Below, piece by piece: positions 41,255 through 49,298 of a DNA stretch of 64,000 bases. How positions within the stretch are numbered: the stretch's first letter is position 1; the number at the start of each line of letters is the position of its first letter. Both the position numbers and the translations under genes were made by a program. The notes below the pieces were generated by a model. The model was not told the origin of the DNA. It saw nothing but the letters and a program-made list of their open reading frames with translations, and made no database searches. The DNA is from a bacterium (lineage in GTDB: Bacteria; Cyanobacteriota; Vampirovibrionia; Gastranaerophilales; Gastranaerophilaceae). The stretch covers positions 20,329 to 84,328 of the forward strand of contig JAGAVG010000011.1 in assembly GCA_017942035.1 (NCBI GenBank). Reading direction: 5' to 3'.

Positions 41255-42212
41255 AACACAAAATTGATATTCTTTTGTAGGACTGCTCTATTTTTTCAGC
41301 CATTTCACTATCTTGAAGTGCGATTTCATAGAGCTTTTCTATAATTTCAACGGTTTCCGGAGTCGAATTTCTATAGATAAACATATCTATTCCGGCTTTA
41401 ATTCCCATTTCGCAAGCTTTAACAGGGCCAAATCCTGAGACACCTTTCATAACCATATCATCCGAAATTATCACGCCTTTAAAACCTAGATCTTGGCGCA
41501 AATAATTCAGTGCTTTTTTACTCAGCGAGGTCGGAATATTTTCGCCGTCTGAAAGGTACGGAATATAAAGATGCGCCGCCATAATCATTTCGATTTCGTC
41601 ATCAACGAGAGATTTGAAAGGTTTTATGTGGTTTTGTTTCAAGTTTTCAAAATCCAAATCAATTTTGGGGAGGGTTAAGTGGCTGTCTGCGTTTGCATCG
41701 CCGTGACCGGGGAAATGTTTTGCGCAAGGTATAATCCCGTTTTTTCGGAATATTTGCGCGGTAATTTTTCCGGCTAAAGCGACTTCATCAGGGTTATTTG
41801 AAAACGAACGCTCTCCGATAATCGGGTTTTGAGGGTTTGTATTCACATCAATACAGGGGGCAAAATTCAGGTTTATACCGTAACTTTTTAATTCTTGCGC
41901 GATTTCTTCTGTTTGACGACGTAAAAAATCTTCTCCTTTTTCATAAGCAAATTTTGCGGAAAGATATTTCTTACCATGATGAATGTTTTCCGTCCGCTCA
42001 ACCCTTCCGCCTTCCTGATCAATAGATAGAAAGATTTTTGAAGTCGCAATGGCTTTACATTCCTCTATCAGCGCCTTAAACTGCTCTTGAGATTGAATAT
42101 CTTTTGTAAAAAATATAAGTCCGCCGAGCCCGTTTTTCAATGCCTCAACGTATCCGCCGCCTTCAAGTCCGAGGATGAACATTTTGTATAATTTTTGTTT
42201 TAAGTCCATCAT
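41244..42212 (-). CDS. nagZ: Beta-N-acetylhexosaminidase (GH3)
   Basis: Glycoside hydrolase family 3 enzyme removing GlcNAc from muropeptides in cell-wall recycling. Signature segments: IGERSFSNNPDEVALAG, CAKHFPGHGDANADSHLTLP (the mobile His loop) and the nucleophile region GVIISDDMVMKG. 322 residues, cytoplasmic-type without signal peptide, as in NagZ. The start overlaps the upstream stop (TAATG), so it is translationally coupled to the 194-aa gene. Confidence 0.92.
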   Translation of the reverse strand: MMDLKQKLYKMFILGLEGGGYVEALKNGLGGLIFFTKDIQSQEQFKALIEECKAIATSKIFLSIDQEGGRVERTENIHHGKKYLSAKFAYEKGEDFLRRQTEEIAQELKSYGINLNFAPCIDVNTNPQNPIIGERSFSNNPDEVALAGKITAQIFRKNGIIPCAKHFPGHGDANADSHLTLPKIDLDFENLKQNHIKPFKSLVDDEIEMIMAAHLYIPYLSDGENIPTSLSKKALNYLRQDLGFKGVIISDDMVMKGVSGFGPVKACEMGIKAGIDMFIYRNSTPETVEIIEKLYEIALQDSEMAEKIEQSYKRISILCFNH

Positions 42213-42796
42213 TACAAAATCAAATCCTTAATCTCATAGAATTGTGTGAAATCGCCGGTTTCAACCACATTTTTAACTTTTTCGATGATTATATCAATTT
42301 CTTCATCTGACGGAGTTTTCAAAACGTCAGGGATTTTTATATCATCCGTATTCTGGCATTTTACAAAACCTTCGTTTTCAGTCAGAAAAGTTTTATATTT
42401 ATTCATTATATCAAGTTCAAAATCTTGAACTTTGTAATTTTCATTGAGATAATATTTCGCATCTTTTTCCAACTGTTCAACGTATTGGATAAGGCAATTG
42501 ACTTCAAACAATGTGTCGTCGTCAAAAGTTCCGCCGTAGCAAAGATTACCGATTATCTGTTTGTTTTCTTCTCTTTTCAGTGCAACTGCCCAGAGCATAC
42601 AGCCAAGATAAAATCCTGTGTACATATCGACAAGCTTTCTCAAGCGAGGATAGTAAAGTTTGAATTGATTACGTTTCATCGCGAAATTTTTGAATTTGTT
42701 TAAGGTTGCGTAAATATTCTCCAGTGTCGGGATTAGTGCCGTCATGTGCTGAATAAATCCCGGGTCAAACTTTATCTGCTCATCGGTTAGTCTCAT
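42212..42796 (-). CDS. Hypothetical helical protein, 194 aa
   Basis: No family recognised. Largely alpha-helical, cytoplasmic, with two close aromatic clusters (KLYYPRLRKLVDMYTGFYLG). Overlaps nagZ by one base (TAATG), which suggests a related role in wall recycling or simply operon packing. Preceded by AGGAAAA before the ATG. Confidence 0.65.
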   Translation of the reverse strand: MRLTDEQIKFDPGFIQHMTALIPTLENIYATLNKFKNFAMKRNQFKLYYPRLRKLVDMYTGFYLGCMLWAVALKREENKQIIGNLCYGGTFDDDTLFEVNCLIQYVEQLEKDAKYYLNENYKVQDFELDIMNKYKTFLTENEGFVKCQNTDDIKIPDVLKTPSDEEIDIIIEKVKNVVETGDFTQFYEIKDLIL

Positions 42797-42817
42797 TTTA
42801 TTTTCCTTTCTGATTAA

Positions 42818-43960
42818 TTATAATTCTTTGTCATAATTGAATTTGTAAGCTTTTTCAAAGGTTTTTACGACAGCTGACGGAAATATTTTCTTTGCTTTCC
42901 AGTATGAAGTATGCGCAAAAACACACAGGCGCAAGCTTGCAACTTTTGAATTATCAAACATAAATCCTGTCGGATTTTCTAATTTCATATTCGCAAGCTC
43001 TTCCAGCTTTTCAATTGTAAGGTTTTGAGTTGTAGGGAATCCGAGGGGGTCTTCTCTGAAATTAACCGTCAGGAAAAATATCCCGTTTTCGTAAATATAT
43101 TTAAGCATATATTTGTTGTAATACGTCATCTCATAATCTGTATCCGTCAGGTCCGAATAAAAAAGAACAAGCGGACTTGCAAAATTCACAACCCCTTTCA
43201 GCGCTCCTTTTGGTGAACAATATTTATCCGTTGCCTCATCCAGTTTTAAATAATGCTTTTTCATATTATTTTCATCATGGTCAAAAAGCAAGTGACCTTC
43301 TGCCGATACTGTACCGATTTTTCCACCTTCCAGAGCTGAAATACATGTATCTTTGCGCGGATTTGCATTAACAAATTCCTTCATATCCTCTGAAACATTA
43401 ATCTTATTGAAAAGTTTGCCCGTGTTAAGGTATGGAAGTTTATTAAACATGTATTCATAAGTTATAAATGTTCCGGCGGAATAACCATATAAAACAACAT
43501 CATTTCCGTTTTCATATTCATCTATAACGGAAGTATTAAGTTCATCTAATATCGGAAGCATGTGCTGAGGCTTTGAAACCCATATTGCATCATGCATATA
43601 CGCAGTCAGCATTGAGCGAACGGTGTATGCTGCGCCTGCCGATAGGGCTTTTGAAAAATCAAGCTGACTTTTGACAAACTGCAAGTCATTGTGGCTTTTG
43701 TCACCCCAGAAAAATATCTTCGGTTCAGTTTGAATTGTATAATTCCGACCATTTAAAAGTTTGTTATTGATATAATCGCTTTTTTCAAACCTCTTCTTCA
43801 TTGCAGGGTGCAGTCCTTTAACCCCTTTCATAAACCAGGTCGTCATTTTCTTGTCGTTATTATTTGAACCGTTTATATAAAGAAAAGTTATATTATCATT
43901 GGCATACGATAAATTTTGAAAAAATAAAAATGCCGCTAAAAATACTAATATCTTTTTCAT
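42818..43960 (-). CDS. Exported alpha/beta-hydrolase-like protein
   Basis: Sec signal peptide KKILVFLAAFLFFQNLSYAND, then a body with TFLYINGSNNND near the start and the nucleophile-elbow-like VLYGYSAGTF (G-x-S-x-G), typical of lipases/esterases. Possible His partner near the C-terminus (CVFAHTSYW). Substrate unknown. The inner ATG (MKKILV) is chosen: it gives the signal peptide and lies 7 nt after TGC-TAAAGT, suggesting a leaderless message. It is 21 nt upstream of the 194-aa gene. Confidence 0.7.
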   Translation of the reverse strand: MKKILVFLAAFLFFQNLSYANDNITFLYINGSNNNDKKMTTWFMKGVKGLHPAMKKRFEKSDYINNKLLNGRNYTIQTEPKIFFWGDKSHNDLQFVKSQLDFSKALSAGAAYTVRSMLTAYMHDAIWVSKPQHMLPILDELNTSVIDEYENGNDVVLYGYSAGTFITYEYMFNKLPYLNTGKLFNKINVSEDMKEFVNANPRKDTCISALEGGKIGTVSAEGHLLFDHDENNMKKHYLKLDEATDKYCSPKGALKGVVNFASPLVLFYSDLTDTDYEMTYYNKYMLKYIYENGIFFLTVNFREDPLGFPTTQNLTIEKLEELANMKLENPTGFMFDNSKVASLRLCVFAHTSYWKAKKIFPSAVVKTFEKAYKFNYDKEL

Positions 43961-43967
43961 AATAATA

Positions 43968-43976
43968 ACTTTAGCA
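43968..43976 (-). promoter_or_regulatory. Extended -10 next to hydrolase ATG
   Basis: TGC-TAAAGT on the minus strand, 7 nt before the ATG; no ribosome site. Confidence 0.4.
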
Positions 43977-44058
43977 TACAACACGTATTTTTTCTATTTT
44001 TTTAATACAACTTAAAATATTAGCAAATTTTTTTTTTACAAATTTTATAGTAAATGAA

Positions 44059-46077
44059 ATGATTACTCCAATAATAAATTCAATTAGCAATATAAAAATC
44101 CCGTTTAAATGTTCAATATCAAATTCTGTTATTCCGGATGATGAAATTGGGCAGGATACTTTTGATGTAAACAGTGATTTTATGCAAGAAAAAATCAGTT
44201 TGCAAAATGAGCTTTTAAAACTTGAAAATGTTCACTGTCCGGTTTGCGGTAAAAAAATGCTAACTCGAGAACAGTTCAAAAATATTCTTAATGAGGCTAA
44301 AAATGTCACAACACCGCAAGAATACTGCGGACTTTTAAAAGAAAATGCAAAATATCTTTCTAAAAATGACCGAGAAATAATTCATACCGCTGAAAAAATA
44401 ATTGAAGAAAACCCGCACATAGAATACAAAACATTTTTAAAGAACATGCTTGAATATGGAAATTTAAAATTCAAAAAATGTTTGGAAGAAAATATAGATT
44501 ATATGGATAAAAAGCTGGATACCTCACCGCTGACAAAAAAAGATGAGATATACATTAACAAATATATAAACAAAATTTCAGCTTATAAAAATGAAAATTA
44601 TCCATATTACAAAATTACAGATATAATAAACATAATGAATTCGACCATAAGTAACATGGAAACAACCGAAAAAGATAAATTATACTGGCATATATCAAAT
44701 TCTTTAAAAAACGCACACTGTTACAGGCAAATGTTACAAATTAAAAATTTTGATAGAAATTCCGATTCCCAAAACAGCTATAATGCATTTTATAGTATAT
44801 TTTGTAATTCAGTTTCAGATTTCTGTAACATAACAAACAATAAAAGTTTCAGCGAAAATCCGAACAATGTAATTTTGCTGTGCGGAACTTGTGCACATAA
44901 TAGAGAAGAAAGAAAAGCTTTTTACAGCAACAAAAGCGATCCGCAAAAAGTCCGCTACAGATTCGACACATATTTAGAAGATATTATTCAAGCTATAGGA
45001 TGCAGAAAAACAGACAATATATCAGCCGATTATATATCTGATGCAGCAAACATGGCAAATTATTTTTCGAACAAAAAATTAAACTTACCGGCAGAAAGTC
45101 TTATGGAAAAAATTAACCATATAAAATTTCTTCAACTACGCCCAGAATTTTTACCGGCAACTCTTGAAGACGATATTCCCTGCTCTTCCTGCGGAACTAC
45201 AATGGTAAATGCTACTAAAAAACGAGATTTGAATATTGAACTGCTGGAAGCTAAAACACCATCTGATATTGTTGATATTTTAGAAGAAAATAAGAAATAC
45301 ATAAACCCTGCATTTTTCGAAAATATTGAACTTATTAAAGATTTAATAAAAGATAATCCGGATATTACATCTCAAGATATAATGACCGAACTGCGAATTA
45401 AAGCCACAAACGATACTAACAGGTATTTAAGGAAAATTGTAAATACCTGCCGTAAAAAAGCGGCAAAGAATATCGGAATACCTCAAGAAAGACGACAAGT
45501 CTTAGAGTTTGCAGATAACCTTGAAAATTGGCGGCTCAAAAATCCGCGTTATGAATATTTTGATTTCTATAAATATTCGGAATACCTGAATAATACCAGT
45601 CTATACTTGGCTAATAGCCCTTTCCATTTAAAACAAATGGTTAAATCAAAATTCAGACGCGTTACCGCACTAAACAACCTAACATTCCTAAGTCCGGCAA
45701 ACATAGAAAGATTCAATGGCGACGAACTAAAAGCTTACGCCGAAAAGGTATTCAGAATGTCCGGATTTACAATGGATCACTATCTGGCAAAAGACCGCGG
45801 AGGAAGCGACGATATTGAAAATCTAACAGGAATGTGCAAATTATGTAATACTCAAAAAAGCAACCACCCACCGATTGGATGGGCAAAATTAAATCCAAAA
45901 TCAAAATATTTTACAATACAAAATCTAAGAAAAATGAACGAATTAATAGAGGAAGGCAAACTCCCGGGTTATGAGAATTATCCGGCTAAAAGCGCATTAT
46001 ACCAATACGAAATGACAAACGGCTTAATAGATATGAGAGACATTTTCCCGCTGAATAAGACGGAACAGGAAAAATAA
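44059..46077 (+). CDS. HNH endonuclease-like protein with duplicated module
   Basis: 672 residues. The C-terminal HNH motif is complete: Asp573-His574 in MDHYLAKDRGG, Asn588, CKLC (593/596), His603. CSSC (375/378) likely completes the zinc site. The first half repeats the layout with CPVC (60/63) and CGTC (275/278) but lacks the Asp-His and Asn catalytic residues. Around each CxxC the halves share LLxEN-KY and IxENPxI/IKDNPDI segments. So it is a tandem duplication with one decayed nuclease. No methylase or partner gene is adjacent. TAGCAAA and TATAGT lie just upstream of the ATG and no ribosome site is seen. Confidence 0.75.
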   Translation: MITPIINSISNIKIPFKCSISNSVIPDDEIGQDTFDVNSDFMQEKISLQNELLKLENVHCPVCGKKMLTREQFKNILNEAKNVTTPQEYCGLLKENAKYLSKNDREIIHTAEKIIEENPHIEYKTFLKNMLEYGNLKFKKCLEENIDYMDKKLDTSPLTKKDEIYINKYINKISAYKNENYPYYKITDIINIMNSTISNMETTEKDKLYWHISNSLKNAHCYRQMLQIKNFDRNSDSQNSYNAFYSIFCNSVSDFCNITNNKSFSENPNNVILLCGTCAHNREERKAFYSNKSDPQKVRYRFDTYLEDIIQAIGCRKTDNISADYISDAANMANYFSNKKLNLPAESLMEKINHIKFLQLRPEFLPATLEDDIPCSSCGTTMVNATKKRDLNIELLEAKTPSDIVDILEENKKYINPAFFENIELIKDLIKDNPDITSQDIMTELRIKATNDTNRYLRKIVNTCRKKAAKNIGIPQERRQVLEFADNLENWRLKNPRYEYFDFYKYSEYLNNTSLYLANSPFHLKQMVKSKFRRVTALNNLTFLSPANIERFNGDELKAYAEKVFRMSGFTMDHYLAKDRGGSDDIENLTGMCKLCNTQKSNHPPIGWAKLNPKSKYFTIQNLRKMNELIEEGKLPGYENYPAKSALYQYEMTNGLIDMRDIFPLNKTEQEK

Positions 46078-46118
46078 ATTCGCTGTTCCGCTTAAATATT
46101 TATATAATTTTAAAAAAT

Positions 46119-46760
46119 TTACTCATTGTATTCAACCATTTTAAATACCAATGCTGCAATAATACCGGCAGCTAGATTTGTTAGAATAGTAATCCAGACA
46201 ACTTTTGCCCCGAACATTCCCATCGCCATAGCTGATAATGCTACAGCAGGGTTAAATGCGGCCATACAAAGAGTTCCGCCGACAGCAAAAATTCCTGCAG
46301 TAACTGTTGCCCCTATCGCAAGTCCGTAATAGGAATTTCCCTCGGTATATCTTGATGTTGCAGTCAAAAGAACAACATAGCAAAGCGCAAAAGTAAACAA
46401 GAATTCCGCAGCAATTAACGATTTTAAATTAAATACCACAGCATCAGGAGCCGCAGGAATTACTGCCACATGTCTAATTAAAAACGCCGCGGCCAGAGCT
46501 CCTAAAATTTGTGCAAGCCAATATGGAGCAAGATGCTTCCAGCTCAAGGCCCCTCTCATCGCCGCAGCCATTGAAACGGCCGGATTATAATGTCCGCCTG
46601 AGATATGTCCGCCCGCATAAACCATAACCATAAGGATTAAACCTATTGCAATTGCAGGAATCACACCGCTTCCACCCAGCAAAAGTGTTGCTCCGACAGT
46701 GAATACAAGGAAAAATGTTCCGATAAATTCAACAAGGTACTTTCTAAAACAGTCCATCAT
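46119..46760 (-). CDS. Aquaporin-family channel
   Basis: MIP family with six membrane helices and two half-helix NPA motifs: GGHYNPAVSMAAA (NPA at 59-61) and AAFNPAVALSA (NPA at 170-172). The residue after the second NPA is Val173, not the Arg of the selectivity filter found in water and glycerol channels. It may carry a different small neutral solute. 213 residues is near normal. AAGGAGG ribosome site. Monocistronic, divergent from pgeF. Confidence 0.92.
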   Translation of the reverse strand: MMDCFRKYLVEFIGTFFLVFTVGATLLLGGSGVIPAIAIGLILMVMVYAGGHISGGHYNPAVSMAAAMRGALSWKHLAPYWLAQILGALAAAFLIRHVAVIPAAPDAVVFNLKSLIAAEFLFTFALCYVVLLTATSRYTEGNSYYGLAIGATVTAGIFAVGGTLCMAAFNPAVALSAMAMGMFGAKVVWITILTNLAAGIIAALVFKMVEYNE

Positions 46761-46836
46761 ATATAACCTCCTTTTTAAATTAACGTTCTCAATATTACAT
46801 TTTTTAAAATTAGTGTCAACCGCTTTGTGGTTATAT

Positions 46837-46842
46837 TATAAT
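46837..46842 (+). promoter_or_regulatory. -10 element adjacent to pgeF ATG
   Basis: Perfect TATAAT ending 6 nt before the ATG; no ribosome site, so a leaderless start is likely. Confidence 0.45.
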
Positions 46843-46848
46843 GATGGT

Positions 46849-47568
46849 ATGTTTTATTTTGACGAAATTAACAATAAAAAAATTTTAAAATCAGATTTAA
46901 TCGAAAATGCACTTTTTACAACAAGAGAAACCTGCATAAAATCAAAAGATGAAAATTTAATACCTTTTACCCTGCAAAATAGAGAAGAATTAAAAAATTA
47001 TCTTAAAATCCAAAAATTAATTTATCCAAATCAGACACACAGCGCAAATATCGAAACGGCAGATTTTTACAAAGATTTTTACAAAGAAACAGACGCTTTG
47101 ATTTTGACAGATAAAAGACTCGGAATATTCTTGAATTTTGCAGATTGTACACCTATAGTTTTATTCGACAAAACCCAAAATATCGGAGCAATCGCGCATG
47201 CCGGCTGGAGAGGAACTGTTGCAAAAATAGGGCCTAAAACAGCATTAAAAATGCGTGAAGATTACGGCTGTAAAATTGAAGATATTTCGGCATTAATTGG
47301 CCCTTGTATCTCAAAATGCTGTTTTGAAGTCGGTTTTGAAGTTTATGAAAAACTATGCGAAAGCGTAAACACCCCTCCTGCATACCCAAAAAGCGAAAAG
47401 GTATTTGCTGATTTAAAAGAAATAAATAGAATTCAATTAGAACAAGTTGGAATTAAAAATATTGATATATGTCCATATTGCACTGTCTGTGATAACGATA
47501 AATTTTTCTCTTACAGAAAAGAAAACGGCACACATAACAGACACAGTGCAGTTTTGTGGTTAAACTAA
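46849..47568 (+). CDS. pgeF: Peptidoglycan editing factor PgeF (laccase-domain)
   Basis: DUF152/YlmD-YfiH family, linked to hydrolysis of mis-incorporated amino acids in cell-wall precursors and also reported as purine nucleoside phosphorylase. NFADCTPIVLFD, AHAGWRGT and GPCISKCCFEVG supply the zinc ligands, and the end SYRKENGTHNRHSAVLWL is typical. The ATG of MFYFDEINNK is chosen on family grounds. A TSCPD gene follows after 17 nt. Confidence 0.9.
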   Translation: MFYFDEINNKKILKSDLIENALFTTRETCIKSKDENLIPFTLQNREELKNYLKIQKLIYPNQTHSANIETADFYKDFYKETDALILTDKRLGIFLNFADCTPIVLFDKTQNIGAIAHAGWRGTVAKIGPKTALKMREDYGCKIEDISALIGPCISKCCFEVGFEVYEKLCESVNTPPAYPKSEKVFADLKEINRIQLEQVGIKNIDICPYCTVCDNDKFFSYRKENGTHNRHSAVLWLN

Positions 47569-47585
47569 AAAGAAAGGCGGCTATA

Positions 47586-47870
47586 ATGACAATTGAAACA
47601 ATAAACTATCAAACCAGCGGAACCTGTTGTGCATTGATGCAGGTAGCAATCGAAGATGATAAAATCAAAGATGTAAACTTTTTAGGCGGCTGTCAAGGCA
47701 ACCTTCAAGGGATAAAAAATCTTATAATAGGAATGAATATAGAAGATGTAATATCTCGTCTAAAAGGCATTCAATGCGGAGCAAAACCGACAAGCTGTCC
47801 TGATCAGCTTGCCAGATGTCTTGAAACTTACAAAGCGGAAAAATTACAAAAACTTTCCGATGTAAAGTAA
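47586..47870 (+). CDS. TSCPD-domain protein (TIGR03905-like)
   Basis: 94 residues. A CQGNLQGI segment, GIQCGAKPTSCPDQLARCL and early TSGTCC place it in the small TSCPD family, related to a domain at the end of ribonucleotide reductases. Function unknown; Cys-rich, perhaps metal-binding. The ATG with AAAGGCGG upstream is used. Likely co-transcribed with pgeF. Confidence 0.82.
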   Translation: MTIETINYQTSGTCCALMQVAIEDDKIKDVNFLGGCQGNLQGIKNLIIGMNIEDVISRLKGIQCGAKPTSCPDQLARCLETYKAEKLQKLSDVK

Positions 47871-47880
47871 AAAAAGTTTT

Positions 47881-49293
47881 TTACCCCTCAAGCTCGACAG
47901 GTTTTATGTCTTGAACAATATTTTTACCGACAGCTCTTTCTAGAGCTGCTTTTGCGGAATTATATTCATACAAAGCCTTATAATAAGAAAGCTGTGCTGA
48001 TTGATAAGAAATTTGAGCATCTTTCAATTCAGTCGGACTGGCTTCTCCAACTTTATATCTTCCAAAAGACAACTCATAATTTTCTTTTGACTGCTTAACC
48101 TGCAATTGCGCAACCGGCATTTGCTGACGTTTCTCTTCCAAGTTTAAATATGCCTGCTGAATTTCAAGGTATATACTGTTCTGTTTGCTTTTTGCACTTG
48201 CGAGCTCCTTATCATAGAGGTATTTTGCCTCTTTAATTTCATTATTGATAAGCATTCCGTTAATCATAGGGAAATTCAAATATGCACCATAATTATAACC
48301 GTAATTTGAATTCCAGGATTTTCCGCCTCGCTGATATTGACCTTCCATAGATATATTAGGAAGCCAAGCTTTCTTAACGAGTTTTACAGTCTGATTAGCA
48401 CCGGCAACTTTTAATGCCGCAACTTTCAATTCCGGACGGGCATCTCTTGCAATCCTTATAGCCTCGTCAAAAGACACCTCAACAGGTTTGAATCTTAATC
48501 TTTCCGTTACATTGTATTTATCAATAAACGGAACACCCATAACATTATTTAACTTTGCAACCGCAAGATTTACAGCATTATCAGCTTGAATATACTGTAA
48601 TTTTGCATTAGAAAGATTAACCTCAGCAATTGTCACGTCAACTTTTGGATTAACACCAATTTCATAAAAAGCTTTTGCCTGATTATAAAACATCTCAAAC
48701 TTTTCGACATTATCCTTCGCAACACGTCTTTGTTCAAAAGCATATAAAAGATTAAAATAAGCATCTTTTGTTTGATAAATAACATCATTAATCGTTCCGG
48801 CTAAAGTTTCACGATATCCTTGATAATCTATACGTCTGATTGTCGCCTGATTTTGAGTAACCCCAAAATCGTAAAGCATTTGCTGAAGAGTTATTTGACC
48901 TAAAATATAATAATTAAATACAAGATTTTCACCTAACGCATCGGACAATTGCAATTGTCTTATTCTTGTATAACCGGTCTGCCAGCTTATAGAAGGGAAA
49001 TAATTCGCCCATATTTGCTTAATTCTGGCATCAGACGCCAAAACATCATGAAATGCCACATTTATATCAGGATTATTTCCTAAAGCCAACTCTATACATT
49101 TTTCTAATGTCATATCGACATTTTTTTCAACTCCGCCTTGAATTATTAAATCGGCTTTACCCTGATTTTCAGGCAAAACATTATTCGCCTCCGGAAACTC
49201 TTTATCATTAATTTTGTTTCCTATATTAAGAGCAAATGTTTGAATTGTTGTCAAGCCGATGATTAAACCGGTCAAAATTATTTTCTTATACAT
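47881..49293 (-). CDS. TolC-family outer membrane efflux protein
   Basis: Outer-membrane channel of a tripartite pump. Signal peptide (YKKIILTGLIIGLTTIQTFA), then two OEP repeats with long helices. The end GEASPTELKDAQISYQSAQLSYYKALYEYNSAKAALERA is split over known family positions. 470 residues. Lies 5 nt after the RND gene, last in the three-gene operon. Confidence 0.92.
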   Translation of the reverse strand: MYKKIILTGLIIGLTTIQTFALNIGNKINDKEFPEANNVLPENQGKADLIIQGGVEKNVDMTLEKCIELALGNNPDINVAFHDVLASDARIKQIWANYFPSISWQTGYTRIRQLQLSDALGENLVFNYYILGQITLQQMLYDFGVTQNQATIRRIDYQGYRETLAGTINDVIYQTKDAYFNLLYAFEQRRVAKDNVEKFEMFYNQAKAFYEIGVNPKVDVTIAEVNLSNAKLQYIQADNAVNLAVAKLNNVMGVPFIDKYNVTERLRFKPVEVSFDEAIRIARDARPELKVAALKVAGANQTVKLVKKAWLPNISMEGQYQRGGKSWNSNYGYNYGAYLNFPMINGMLINNEIKEAKYLYDKELASAKSKQNSIYLEIQQAYLNLEEKRQQMPVAQLQVKQSKENYELSFGRYKVGEASPTELKDAQISYQSAQLSYYKALYEYNSAKAALERAVGKNIVQDIKPVELEG

Positions 49294-49298
49294 ACTAT

